This document shows, piece by piece, positions 47,566 through 59,315 of a DNA stretch of 64,000 nt. The DNA is from Laburnicola sp. R22_1 (taxonomy: Eukaryota; Ascomycota; Dothideomycetes; Pleosporales; Didymosphaeriaceae): positions 620,001 to 684,000 of the forward strand of contig JACONQ010000010.1 in assembly GCA_014281115.1 (NCBI GenBank), given 5' to 3'. A program made the position numbers and the translations under genes. The notes under the pieces are model-generated. The model worked only from the letters and a program-made list of their open reading frames with translations. It had not been told where the DNA came from and searched no databases. Position 1 is the stretch's first letter, and every line of letters starts with the position of its first letter.

Positions 47566-50500
47566 ATGGCGCCGTTGCCCGGAACTCCTAGACCACGCAA
47601 CCGAAGCTCAGCGCGGCCGCTGAAGCGAACCGTCTCCGACTCCGCGCCACCCTTGAAGAAGCGAAAGTACATCCCCGGCGGCCCTGGCGGTGGTGGCAGA
47701 TACGTCGACGAGGAGGGCATCGAAACACCCGTGGGAGGCACTGGACCGGGTGGCTACGCATACATTGGACCCCGCGGCCGCATCGGGCGCGAAAACGCTG
47801 AGCGGCAAGGACTACCCCTCACGGCGCCTTCCCCCTCATACTCTCGCCCTCGCCGCGAACGGCCGTCAGCTGGACCGCGGTCTAGCTCGGCCGCCGCAGT
47901 AGCCGCTGCCGTGGCACAAAACGATGGATACAAGCCGCGCGAGGAGCGCGGGTGGGAGGAGTTCCACCAGACGCTGGACATCGACCAGGACCTGCCTATA
48001 TTCAGCGCCGACCAGGTGGATGGCACAAGCCCCCCCGACTCCGCGCCCGGCACGCCCATAGACGGCTCTTCCCCCGCCATGGAGCGCGGCGTGTCCGCCC
48101 AGCTCGAGGGCATCCGCACCCAACAAGCCTCGCAACAAGCCGCGCAAGATGCCCCGATGCTCAACGGAGTGCAAGGCACACCCAGAAAGCGGGGACCAGG
48201 ACGGCCTCCTCGCAAGGTGGATTCCATGTTGAATGGGCTGGGCTCACCGCCCCGGCCACGCATCAATCCTTTGCCGACTATGAATCCAAAGGAAAAGCTC
48301 AACCTACCAAAGCCCTCTACCCGGCAAGTGGAGACTTTCAAGGCGTACGAGGAAAGCGAAGACGTCAAAATCAACTTTGTTGACAAGCCCATGGCGAAAA
48401 TAGGATATCAGGAAAGCGAGATGTTCGCACGGCCGGAGAACGCCCCGATCCGTGTGCCTGAGGGCTCAATCGAAGAGGACCTGGACTTGACGTTGCAATC
48501 GGAAGTTGATGGCTCGAGTGCCATCGCAGTGGGTCGCGTAGAATACGACATGGACGAGCAGGACGATCGCTGGCTTGAGACCATCAATGCGCAAAGGCGA
48601 GAAGAAGGAGTGGACACCATTAAACCGGCCATATTCGAAATCACAATAACACAGATCGAGAAGGAGTGGCACGCGTTGGAGAAACGTAACCTAATTCCCC
48701 GCTCTGCTACCCATGGCACTTACGCTAACGCGACTGCAGGTATACCTAAACCAAATCCGAAACCACCACAGACCCATCGGCCACGATCTAGCTCAGCAGC
48801 TGCGGTTAATGGAGAACCAGCAGGCCAGGGCGATGAGCAGGACACCAAATGTGCTGTATGTGACGACGGCGACTGCGAGAATACCAACGCTATAGTGTTT
48901 TGCGATGGCTGCGATTTGGCGGTGCACCAAGAGTGCTACGGTGTTCCCTTCATACCTGAAGGGCAATGGCTGTGCCGACGATGCCAGCTAGTGGGGCGAG
49001 GCACCCCTGTTAGTGAGCAACCGGTACGTCTTGTCCGCCCCGCCGGATATAGCCTCAGCTAACTCTCACAGGGCTGCATATTCTGTCCAAATATAGATGG
49101 AGCCTTCAAGCAGACTAGTGCCATGAAATGGGCACATCTGCTCTGCGCTATGTGGATTCCCGAGGTTTCGCTAGCGAATACGACTTTCCAGGAGCCGGTG
49201 CAAGATGTCGAAAAGGTGCCAAAGACGCGTTGGAAGCTGGTAGGTGACACGCATCTAAACCTCGGTAGCCATGCTGACTCTGCTCCTAGACGTGCTATAT
49301 TTGTAAGCAAAAGATGGGTGCGTGCATCCAATGCGGCCACAAGTCTTGCTTCGAGGCTTTCCATGTGACATGCGCTCGCAAAGCTCGTTTATGTCTAAAG
49401 ATGAAATCATCTTCGTCTTCGAATCCGCTGGATGCCAGTGTCTTGAAGGCTTACTGCGCCAAACACTCGCCTAACGACTGGCGACGCGAAAACGATGTCG
49501 ATTTAGCTCTGGCTGAAGCAAAGTACTTCTATCGTCAGACGATGCGTCACGTCCATTGGGGCGATAGCCAGGCATACGCTTTATCCATCGGGTCGACGCA
49601 TCCGGTAACGGCTATGGAAGGGCTAGAAGATGACGACGCCCCCGGCAACAAACGTAGACGTGCAGGGTCAACTTCAAAGTCATGGCGGCTTCCGTCTGGA
49701 GCTCCTGTCGTCCCTCACGCAGTATACCACAACGTGGAGAATTCGCTCATCAAATTTAATGTTCGTAAACGCAAAGAGTTTGTTCAAGAAGCATGCAAAT
49801 ACTGGACGCTGAAGCGAGAAGCTCGTAGGGGAGCAGCTCTCATCAAACGCCTCCAGCTCCAGTTAGATGCGTTTTCCTCTATGGAGATCACTCGCCGTAA
49901 CTTTGCTGGAATGGGTGCTGCCGGTCGACCTAGACTACATCGCCGAATTCAGTTTGCGGAGCTTCTCGAAGACGACATGGAGAGGATCCGCATCCTTTGC
50001 GAATTCAAAAAGCAAGCTGAACTTGAGAAGTTGAAGGATGTCATGATCCTCAAAGACCTCTTACACTTGATCTACTTCCCTATTTCACCGTTACTTGAAC
50101 GGATCCTCAAGAGAGCTACAGTGTAGGTGCTAGTGGTCGTTTACATTTATGCATCGCTAATGAATGCGTTGTAGGTTGGATAGCAAAGACGTCTTTAATG
50201 ACGGCCTGCTGGAGATTCAGACAAAGCTCGAGGAGAAGTACTACACTTCTGTTCAAGTGTTTAGCGAAGATATGGCTGCCGTCTTTAGCTCTGTAACTGG
50301 TCTCAGTACGATCACCAACGTAATTGATGCTGAACACGAGCTCGGCGGCGTCGCCCATAGTTCCTTGACCGCCGAACAAAAAGAGAAAAAGAAACTGGCC
50401 AAGCGCATCATCAAGGCCCTTCAGCCTCTTATCGACGATGCCTTGCAGAAGGAGTCTGAGCTGGTGGGCAGACCATTCGAGAGGGAGATCGCCAACCTTG

Positions 50501-51141
50501 AGGCACTCTTCGACCAAAATTTGCGTACGCGACGGCCTACCTCAGCTGGAAATGATGGCGTTCAAGAGAGCATTGAAGATCAGCCTTCTGTAGCTCTCGA
50601 AAGCGACCAACTCGATCAGTTACATGCGGCCGTAACTGAAATGGAAACCAGTGCTACGAAAGGCAATGACTCCGCACATCTTGCACTGACGCCCGAGGAG
50701 CTTTCCGAAGACCACCACGCTGCGCGCGACGAAGCCGCAGACGAAGCGGCTATTGCTGTTCAACTTAGCCAAGATGCAATGCAACTCGGCAATGGCAGAA
50801 CGGACCCTGATGCCATGGACGTTGATCAGGTTAGAGCAGACAATACGCGCGACGCACCGCCAACGCCTCCAGGGTCGGACCAAGATCTGCTAGGTGCTAT
50901 TCATCACGGTGGCATCCCTTGGTACATGAAGGAGTTCGATCCGGAGGGCACGACTGTTTACGAGGAGGTTTGGACTGGCAGGGAGGTACTACGAGAAATG
51001 AGCGAAGAATTGAGCGAGCTTGATGACGATGAGCTAAACGGCCTTGCAGATACCGATGCCATGGTCCTAGAAACCAGTGTTTCGGACGGCCTGCCAAAGA
51101 GCGGGCGAAACAAGCGCAAAAGAAACCGGAGTTATCGGTAA
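47566..51141 (+). CDS. nto1: NTO1 / BRPF-like PHD protein (NuA3 acetyltransferase subunit)
   Basis: Exons 47566-48685, 48740-49023, 49072-49239, 49290-50122 and 50175-51141 give 1123 residues. A basic N-terminus with an AT-hook-like 'KRGPGRPPRK' leads into an EPL1-type segment ('FEITITQIEKEWHALEKRIPKPNPK'). PHD1 follows at ~410-460 ('CAVCDDGDCENTNAIVFCDGCDLAVHQECYGVPFIPEGQWLCRRC'), then an extended PHD ('CIFCPNIDGAFKQT..WAHLLCAMWIPEV', 'CYICKQKMGACIQC', 'FHVTCARKARL'). This is the Nto1/BRPF arrangement, which anchors NuA3 histone H3 acetylation to chromatin. No bromodomain is evident. The first intron (48686-48739) is 54 bases with no stop, so read-through would only insert 18 residues. Confidence 0.92.
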
Positions 51142-51915
51142 CAGGTCTTTTCTATTTGTGCGCTCTTTTCTCGGGTCCGCGATTTGACCATGTGTGTACT
51201 GCATTTCACCGCGTGTAGTATTGCTTTCACTCTCTAGGGCGGCGTGTTTGGTGTTTGGTGTTTGGGTATCGTGTCGGATGGTCCTTGGGCCGTACGGAGA
51301 GGGTATACAACGGTCTGGGCATGTTTCGAGACGGTTGTCCTCCAACGGTGGCCTTTTGCACAGCAGGACAAGCATGGACATTTGCTTTGAGCTCAGTAGT
51401 ATATGTATTTATGTACTATCAACCTTTAATTCTACATGTATATGCGTGCATGTCGGGAAGGCTCACTGGACCATCTGTGGGGTGTAGTTTTAGCCATTTC
51501 GGAGCCTCAGATCCGGCAGGATGCAGACTCCAGAGCATAGCATTGCCACACAAAAGCGAGGCGAAACGGCAGGGCTTCCTGGGCGCGATGGTCAGTGGTG
51601 AAGGCGCCGAGAGCGCACGCTCGGACCACCTGCTGCTGACCCTGCCTCACTTCCCGCGTAGTTGCCTCCATTGTTCCCTCACCAACGCCCAGCCTTTAAA
51701 TATCGCGCGTCTGCCTGCCACAATCCTTTCTCCACCCGCCTCTTACCCGCTTGCCCAGTGCCTGCGCTGCCCTTCCAACTACGGCTCCTCTCTTTGTGGC
51801 ACCCTAGCGCGGACTTACCCCTTGCGGCCGGCTTGTCGATCGGACAGACACCCAAAATTTCCAGCCGCAGCGACTGCACGTCAACCTCCACCTCACCCAC
51901 CCGCAACCCATCAGC
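51142..51915. other. Intergenic region
   Basis: 3' flank of NTO1, with a GTTTGGT repeat at ~51247-51270, and the CT-rich upstream region of the RRM gene. No gene is supported. Confidence 0.55.
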
Positions 51916-52989
51916 ATGGCTTCGATGGAGTACGAGGCCGAGCAGCGTGGCTACGATGGTTTGTTATCACCCTGTGCGCTTCGTCGCTGCGCCCCGCCAG
52001 CTGGCTGACACGATGCGCAGATGAGCCCCGTGGCTACGACCGTGAGCGCAGCAGGTCTCCGCGCGGCGACCGTCGTGACCTGGACAACTCGCGCGCCCGC
52101 AGCGCCTCTCCCATGGGTCGCGACAGCCGGTAAGTTTCTTTGCACCACACAATGCGCGCTCGAGCTGACAGGCCGTAGTGGTCCGCCTCCGCAGCCACGC
52201 GACGACGACGAGGAGAGCCGCAATCCTGGCTCCAACCTCTTTGTGACTGGCATCCACCCCAGCTTGACCGAGGAAGAGGTCAGCCGCTTGTTCGAGAAGT
52301 ACGGCGAGGTCGAGAAGGCCAACATCATGCGTGATCCGCACACGAAAGAGTCGCGCGGCTTTGGCTTTGTGAAGATGGTCACTTCTGAGCAGGCCGATGC
52401 TGCGAAGGAGGGCCTCCAAGGTGAAGTTCACCAGGGCAGGACCCTGAGCATCGAGAAGGCCCGTCGCGCCCGTCCGCGCACCCCGACCCCGGGCAAGTAC
52501 TACGGCCCGCCTAAGCGTGGTGAGTGTATTGGTCAACCTTGGCTAAGCAGCAACTAACGGCTATCAGAGTTCGGCGGTGGCGGTCGTGGCGGTCGTGGAG
52601 GAGGTCCACCTCGCTACGGCGATCGTTACGAAGACCGCCGCGGTGGTGGTGGCGGCTACGGCGGCGGTGGCTACGGCGGCGGAGGTCGTCGCGACGACTA
52701 CGGCTACCGTGGATCTCGCTATGAGGACCGACCTTACCGCCGTGAGCGGGACGACTATGGTTCGCGTGGAGTCGATCGCTACGCCTCTCGTGACGATCGC
52801 TACGGCGGCCGCGATGAGCGTCGTGGCGGAGGTGGAGGTGGAGGATACTACAACGAGCGCCCCCCGCCCCCCGCCGCTGGTGGACCGGGTGGTTACGGCG
52901 ACGCTCCTCCTCCTCGCCAGGAGGCGTATGGCGGAGGCCGGCCCTACGAGGAGCGTGGTGGTGGTGATGACCAACGCTACTCCCGCTAG
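51916..52989 (+). CDS. Glycine-rich RRM protein, Tra2-like
   Basis: Exons 51916-51958, 52021-52129, 52179-52519 and 52568-52989 give 304 residues. A short Arg/Ser-containing N-terminus ('RERSRSPRGDRRD') precedes one RRM at ~72-150, with RNP2 'LFVTGI' and RNP1 'RGFGFVKM'. A Gly/Arg/Tyr-rich tail with YGGGG and RYGDR-type repeats follows. The layout resembles transformer-2/RNPS-type splicing regulators or glycine-rich RNA-binding proteins. The first intron has the weaker donor GTTTGT. The target RNAs are unknown. Confidence 0.88.
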
Positions 52990-55010
52990 ACGCATTGCTG
53001 ACCCTGCCAGAGCCAAAACGGTTCTGAGGTGCCTCAGCGTCTCGCAGTTTTGGCGACCATCCTCGATTCACCTTTCATGTACTCCTACACTCTTCTGGCG
53101 GCTCGGTTTAATACGGCTCTACGTTACGGTTCGGGGTTATGGTCGACAAAAGTTCTTCAATATGGTTCACGGCACAAGTAGCATGCTCGATAGTTTGCCA
53201 ACTTGCAGTCTCAGCATCTCACGGTTCTCGGCACTCGGAGGATTTCCTTTAGGAGAAACGGTATCAACTCTTCGGTAAAGATTCCCAGCGCCACAGACTT
53301 GGCCTGAGGCGCACAATGCGTCTTCGTCTGCGTCGACATCCAAATTGTACTTCTATATGTTCCCCATTCGATGCATCCAGGACGTCAGAGCTATCAGTCG
53401 TCACCATCTCGCACCCACAGCACTGTCTAAATACTTTCAATATCATATCTGGCTCCAACCTGACAGCGACTGTGCCAGCAGCGACCCTCGTCACCCGTAA
53501 TCCATCAAGGGGTGTTAAATCAACGCTGCGATATATCCAACACCATACAACCCGTACAACTTTAATTGCGGAAAGATCTTGCGCCCTTGCTTGACACGCA
53601 CCGCCCATATGTCAAGAGCAAGTGATGGTCGGTACTGCCAAAATGCCGTAGAACAAAGGGCGGCCACAGACCGGACCCGTGCCATGTCAGCATTTCGAAT
53701 ATCCAGATGTCACTGAACGTACTGCAACTGCGAACTGCCCCTCCGGAGCTACGTGTAACGACTGTTTCCGGGGGCTCAAGTTTGCTTGTCGAGATAAGGT
53801 GCGTGGCCCTTTCCTTCGCTTCAGGTCGCTTCCGTTGGTTTTTGCCAAGATTTTTTTCGTGTCACAATGCAGGTCACCTTTCCGCAACTGACAAGCTGGT
53901 GCCACCGCCATTCGGAACCGGTGCATGTCGACGCAAATATCGAGGAAGCCATGTTTCCCTTGTGTCGACGAGCTCACCGAACCTGCAATGCAAAAGGTTG
54001 TTTGGTACAACATATCGCACAAACGCGTAGAGATGCACGCACTTTGGCTTCCTCCCATATCCGAGCATCGGCTTGCTTAATCAAGGCACGGAAATTACAC
54101 AAGGGCGAACTGCCACCCGCTCCTCTTATATGGAAGCGGGTTCAGACGGCCCAGACCAGCCTGTTAGCTGTAGATTGATGCGCTTGGACCGGTGAGCAGT
54201 TGCCCAGGCCCTTGGTGACATCGGTAGTGATAATACTCTCTGTAGTGGTCTCCTCTTCTCTCAATTCACATCTAACCAAATTGAACTACCCTGCATATGG
54301 GTGATGGTGATAGTGTCACTATTATATGCCATAGCACAGTACGTGTGTGTGTCTCTGAAGGCAGAGGAACGGTCTCGCCAAGCCATGTACCTGCGCGAAG
54401 TCGATGTTGTACAAGCATTCTTTGTCAACGTAGCTTCAAATGTGACTGACAGCAAGGACCAAATTATTGGCCCCAGCAAAAGTCTAGCCCATGGAGATGC
54501 TCGAGGATACGACAACGCCCGCCAGGCCCTCGGTCCTTGCGCGCCAGTGTACGAAGCTGCTGAAGGGATGTGATATCCTCCACGCTCGTTTCATTCATTC
54601 ATTCATATCCGTTTATAGTCGACCTAACCTTTTACAGATTATGAGACTTAACAGCAAGCACAACCAAGGTTCAACAGCCAAAGTACGTAATTAAAAAAAG
54701 GGCGCGATTGGGATCAGCCACAGTGGGGAGTCGAAGCATCCTCCACGCTCGTACCAGTGCAGCCACGGTGTCTTGTCGTCCTCTGGCGCTTCCCTAACTA
54801 CTTCTTGCTACGTATGCATTCCTTCACCCGCTCCCTCAGTCGCCTCTCGCATGTAGATTGCAGCGAGGTTCGCTGTTGAGGTAAGTTGCGTTGAAATACC
54901 AGACGTCGATTGCTAACACTGGTAGAACTGCGCCCTATCACGTCTGATGAATACTACGGCCGCGGACCCCACGAAAATTCTCCGAGTCGTTGGGGCGCCT
55001 TCTTCCCGCG
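52990..55010. other. 2-kb gap without a supported gene
   Basis: It contains the 3' flank of the RRM gene and the DUF3431 gene's upstream region. The best candidate, a Cys-rich ORF pair at 53679-54178, lacks an ATG. An (ATTC)n microsatellite is near 54591-54607. No transposon ends are seen. Confidence 0.5.
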
Positions 55011-56243
55011 ATGACACAGCGGAAGCTTATCCCGCTTCTGGCACTGGCAGTGCTGCTCTTCGGTCTCTTCTTATACTCCAACCGAACGACGCCGGAGTTG
55101 TGGCAGGGTCTGCCTCAGCATCTCGGACTGGGTCACCATGTCGATGTAGGGGCCTCGAGTGGTGATCTGTCGACAGACCAGGCAGAACCGGACTTTGTGA
55201 ATTGGAATCCTCAACCACACTACGTGGCCGGCTCGCCGCTGCCGGGTGACCACAACTACACATCAGTGCTGGTGGTTGCGAAAACCAAGAGCGAAGATGT
55301 AAGCTGGGTGGACGAAGAGCTCCGGGATCAGGAGAAGGCCATCTATGTTGCCGATGATCCGACCGCACCGCTGCACCCCCCGAAGAACAAGGGCCACGAG
55401 GTCATGGTGTATTTGACGTGGATCATTGACAATTACGACAACCTGCCTGACGTCGCCATCTTCATGCATGCGCATCAATATACTTGGCACAACGACGACA
55501 TTCTAGGCCACAATGCCATTGAGATGGTGAAGCGGCTGAGCCGTCCGCGCGTGTGGAGAGAAGGCTTCGTCAACATGCGATGCAACTGGTACCCCGGCTG
55601 CCCGGACTGGATGCACCCCGGCGAGACCGAAAGCAACGCCTTCAAGCAGGAAGAAGTGCTGCTAGCCAAATCATGGAGCGAGCTATTCCCCCTCGACCCG
55701 GTTCCCTCCGTGCTAGCCCAACCGTGTTGCGCGCAGTTTGCCCTTTCCCGCGAGCGCATTCAGGCCAAGCCCTACGCGCAGTATCTCTGGTATCGGAACT
55801 GGCTGTTTTCCACACAATTGTCCGACTCTTTGTCGGGTCGTGTGTGGGAATATGTCTGGCAGTTTGTCTTCACAGGCCAGAATGTGTACTGTCCCAAAGA
55901 GCACATTTGCTTCTGTGACCAGTATGGCAGCTGTTTTGGAGGCGAGAGAGAGTGGGACGAGTACATCAAGGTGAAGCGTGAACTCGAGGATCGGGAACGC
56001 GATCTCCATGCGTGGGAGGACAAGGGCAAGGCTATCCAGGAAGCGAAGGATGAGGGTAAGCTTGAGGAGGTGGAGCAGCTGGAGGTCCCGGAGCCGGGGA
56101 AGGATGAGGAGTTTAGGAGGGAGATTGAGCGGTTGCGGCCTGTTGTGGATGGGTTGAAGAAGGAGGCTTGGGAGAGGGGGAAAGATCCGAGGAATCGGGC
56201 GAAGGAGGCGGGGCGGGAGTGGAGTGAGGGAGATGGGTTTTGA
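55011..56243 (+). CDS. DUF3431 family type II membrane protein
   Basis: A single exon of 410 residues. The ORF continues to a TTG at 54990, so the ATG at 55011 is chosen. It places a signal-anchor 'RKLIPLLALAVLLFGLFLYS' at the N-terminus. The lumenal part has 'YLTWIIDNYDNLPDVAIFMHAHQYTWHNDD', then 'NMRCNWYPGCPDW' and 'QPCCAQFALSRERI', the family pattern, and a Cys-rich block ('CPKEHICFCDQYGSCFGG'). The C-terminal ~90 residues are a Glu/Lys-rich coiled coil. DUF3431 proteins are fungal Golgi/ER-type proteins, possibly glycosyltransferase-related; the biochemical role is not established. Confidence 0.88.
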   Translation: MTQRKLIPLLALAVLLFGLFLYSNRTTPELWQGLPQHLGLGHHVDVGASSGDLSTDQAEPDFVNWNPQPHYVAGSPLPGDHNYTSVLVVAKTKSEDVSWVDEELRDQEKAIYVADDPTAPLHPPKNKGHEVMVYLTWIIDNYDNLPDVAIFMHAHQYTWHNDDILGHNAIEMVKRLSRPRVWREGFVNMRCNWYPGCPDWMHPGETESNAFKQEEVLLAKSWSELFPLDPVPSVLAQPCCAQFALSRERIQAKPYAQYLWYRNWLFSTQLSDSLSGRVWEYVWQFVFTGQNVYCPKEHICFCDQYGSCFGGEREWDEYIKVKRELEDRERDLHAWEDKGKAIQEAKDEGKLEEVEQLEVPEPGKDEEFRREIERLRPVVDGLKKEAWERGKDPRNRAKEAGREWSEGDGF

Positions 56244-56960
56244 GTATTGAGGGGTTCTGTGGGTATGGGGTTTTGGAGAGGGAGAAGATGATTATGTGGG
56301 TGTGTGGGAGTAACAAGGAACGGACACTGAGGGGAATATACAGGGAGTTCTAGTGGATACATGATATATAATGCACTGATTTTTACCATGAAAATTTACC
56401 GAAGTTGGATCTGAATACTCGTTGGCCTTTCGGAACTTTCTTTGAGCAAAGGTCCGCAGGAAGACTCTGATTGAAGATAGTTTCCTGAGGTTGGTGGACG
56501 GATTGATTACGTAAGACACCATGTGCAGCAGTTTTCGGAGGAAAGGCTGATTCACCAATCACACGGCCCGGCTTCGCAGCTGCATGCAAACCGCCCAAAC
56601 TTGGATGCGTTTTCAAACAAGCCTGCTGCGCTCGCTCTGCGCATGCGCATGCAACGAGCCAGCAACGCCCCGCATGTATTTTCTCCAGCAAACATTCGAT
56701 CAATGGCGCGCCCAAAAGCCGCGCGCAAGCCGCGTGCTCCGCTCCGAGGGCTGCGTTCCACGTTCTCCCTGGCCCAGGACGACATCGCAAGTGGATGTGG
56801 ATGAGCATTCTCCATGCAATTGATACTGACGAGCCCCGGGCCAAGTACCTAGACTCCCCCAGTGCGTAGTATACCGTCGGGTTCATCAGTGAATCTCGCT
56901 AGGCGCAACCTGTCCAGACGGCATACGCATCCGGGCATCCGCGTTGGGTGTTGTTTGATC
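56244..56960. other. Intergenic region
   Basis: 3' flank of the DUF3431 gene and promoter of the next gene. The upstream extension of the next ORF starts with GTG and is not used. Confidence 0.55.
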
Positions 56961-58838
56961 ATGACAGCAAACGCACCATACTTCAGAGGCCACTTCACAT
57001 CCGCAAACGCCGCGTTCGCCCCAGATGGCGCCGACGAATATAATGCCATTGTCTCTACCGCGACGGAAGACGCTGTCATGTATACCGACCGTCTGTTGTC
57101 CGCAATACCCATCGGTACCCTGGAAGAGAAACGCTCCTTTGGCGAGCTGCTCGAAGCTGCGACTACAGCTGCCCGACACGCTACTCGGGCAATGGACACA
57201 TCAAAAGGCAAGAGGAAGAGAGCGCGAAGCTCTTCGGATACGGAGGAAAACGCTGCTCCTAGTCCGAAGCGTGCCAGGACGCATGTAAAAGACAGCCAGT
57301 TCCCCGTCACGCGGTCAAGACCAGACAGTGCGCATACTAGTGTACTTGATGATGAAGAGTCAGGCCGCGAGGGCAGTCTAGACAGACAGGCTCTAAGTGC
57401 CGTAAGAGCTGTGGGGTTATGTTCAGCCGCCGCTCTGTTTAGACAACCTTCGGGGAAGGCCGTCCGGAAATCCACCCGCCCGCCCATGTCGAAGCTCTTT
57501 GTGTCGTTGCAACTCGCACCAGAAGAGTTTCTGAACCTCCAGGCTCAGGCCAAAGCGTACGTGCTGGACCCCGCGTATCCCGAGCGACAAAACTGCGTTG
57601 GTAATAGAGGAAAGAGCGATACGGACATGGTTAAGCTGCGTTTGTTCAATTGCGTTCGGGACTTCTTGGACGGTGGCGCCGGCGAGCGTTTCTTCGGTGA
57701 AGGTGCGGTCGACAGGAATTCGGGTGGTGAGGCAGACGCGCTGGAGGTTGCTCAGACCCTGGGGGAAAAGCAGGCACCCACGGGAAATAAACCGGTATGG
57801 CCTAGGGACGGCAACAAGCTTATTAGTCTCGTTACTCCTCTCCTTCGTCGGATGGTCACGAACGAGCGCCAGCGTATGTACGCTATCGAAACTCGCAAGG
57901 GAGGTGCAAGGAAGAAGGAAGCCAGCGTAGAAGCAGTCGATCAAGGTTCCCCTGCATCAAGACAGCGCGAGTCGGTTGAGGCCACCGTGCTCTCTCCAGC
58001 CCAAAGTTTGCATCCAACGTCGCTGCCTGCGTCACCAACCGCTCAGCTCTCGCATCACCGTAGTAATGCCGGTCCTCCACAACCCCCAACTGATTCCGGT
58101 TCTGATATGGCCGACACTGGACAGTCTTGGAATTTGGTTGAGTCAACTGTCGGCTTGCCCCCGGGTGACAAGCTTGGCCTACCTGATGCCCCGGATCCGG
58201 AAGGTCACATAAAGGAGATCAACATGTTCTTGAAGAAGGATAAGCACATTATTGGCTCAATTCGTCTTCACAACGCAAAAGAGGCATCACTATTACATTT
58301 GCCCTGGTCCGAACTATGCAATCGCACCAATATGCTTGTAGAAGGGGCATCCTTGAAGTACACCCAGCTGAAGGAACAACGGGACAGGATAGCACAAAGC
58401 CATCCGCAAAAGCACTTGTCAGGCACGGGGCTTGAAAAACTACGTGGTCTTGCTGCCGCTGCTACCAATATCCAGGATGACGACTTGCCCGAGCAGAGCG
58501 CTGATACTGCATCGACAGTTGCTGGTCCGCCTCCTCGCACTATTGCAGAGGAGCCAACCACTCGTAATCCGCCCAGCAAGAATACTCATGTACGTGGTAA
58601 CTCTCCGTCTTCGCGCGGAGTCTCGTCTGATTCCGCTGAACGTGACGCTCCGAAGACAGGCACACGGTCATCTCAAATCATAAATGAAGGAGTGGTCCTT
58701 CCTTATCGCATTGAGGCTATGCGGTCGACGGGAAGAATGGTAATCGAGGAGGGTCACGAATGGGAGGCGTTGAAGCTGGACATCGCATCTGCGGATTGGG
58801 CGGATCATACGCTGAACCTGGTTGTGATACTGTGTTGA
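56961..58838 (+). CDS. Hypothetical fungal nuclear-type protein, 625 aa
   Basis: A single exon from the ATG at 56961 ('MTANAPYFRGHF'). The first ~75 residues look ordered, followed by an NLS-like 'KGKRKRARSS' and another basic patch 'SPKRARTH'. A helical region follows at ~170-320 ('LQLAPEEFLNLQAQAKAYVLDPAYPERQNCVG ... VKLRLFNCVRDFLDGGAGERFFG'), then a Ser/Pro-rich linker and a second ordered region ('LVESTVGLPPGDKLGLP ... YRIEAMRSTGRMVIEEGHEWEALKLDIASADWADHTLNLVVIL'). The family is unknown to me. Nuclear location is suggested by the basic motifs only. Confidence 0.82.
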   Translation: MTANAPYFRGHFTSANAAFAPDGADEYNAIVSTATEDAVMYTDRLLSAIPIGTLEEKRSFGELLEAATTAARHATRAMDTSKGKRKRARSSSDTEENAAPSPKRARTHVKDSQFPVTRSRPDSAHTSVLDDEESGREGSLDRQALSAVRAVGLCSAAALFRQPSGKAVRKSTRPPMSKLFVSLQLAPEEFLNLQAQAKAYVLDPAYPERQNCVGNRGKSDTDMVKLRLFNCVRDFLDGGAGERFFGEGAVDRNSGGEADALEVAQTLGEKQAPTGNKPVWPRDGNKLISLVTPLLRRMVTNERQRMYAIETRKGGARKKEASVEAVDQGSPASRQRESVEATVLSPAQSLHPTSLPASPTAQLSHHRSNAGPPQPPTDSGSDMADTGQSWNLVESTVGLPPGDKLGLPDAPDPEGHIKEINMFLKKDKHIIGSIRLHNAKEASLLHLPWSELCNRTNMLVEGASLKYTQLKEQRDRIAQSHPQKHLSGTGLEKLRGLAAAATNIQDDDLPEQSADTASTVAGPPPRTIAEEPTTRNPPSKNTHVRGNSPSSRGVSSDSAERDAPKTGTRSSQIINEGVVLPYRIEAMRSTGRMVIEEGHEWEALKLDIASADWADHTLNLVVILC

Positions 58839-59315
58839 CGGAGCGTTCTGGTGCTAGATATATTTCTGCACGTTGAGACTTGGAGAGAGAGGGGCTTGAT
58901 AGACGCGTATGTAACTGGTCGTTACTTTGATCCAACAACGTATAAGCATGTATTCTTCCAAAGCACTAGAGTGCTAAATTCATAGACGGTCCCCCTGCTA
59001 GAGGATATGGTGTGATAACGCCCAGTTCTACTGTTCCCTTACTCTTTAGCTTCAAAATCGCTGCCACTCTAGGTGCATCTTCAGAGACGCTTGGGAACAG
59101 GGAGCGTGCACCCTCCGATGCACGGACCACTATCCCGCGCCGCGCCGTGAGAGGCCACTTCCAAAGCACGTCCCGTGACCGCGCGCCGCACACGAGCCTA
59201 CCTGTCCGTATAGAACGCGAGCATCTCCCCATCAGCCATCAGCCATCCTCCACAACTACACCTACGATCAACATCACCAACCTACACATTACTCTACCAA
59301 AGCCCAATACAACTA
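58839..59315. other. Intergenic region
   Basis: 3' flank of the previous gene and the leader of the alkyltransferase gene. Nothing else is seen. Confidence 0.55.

Noticed and set aside
53679..54178. Cys-rich small two-exon gene
   Set aside because: A GTGCGT...CAG intron would join two protein-like pieces, but the first piece begins with GTG. No ATG exists in that frame upstream of it.
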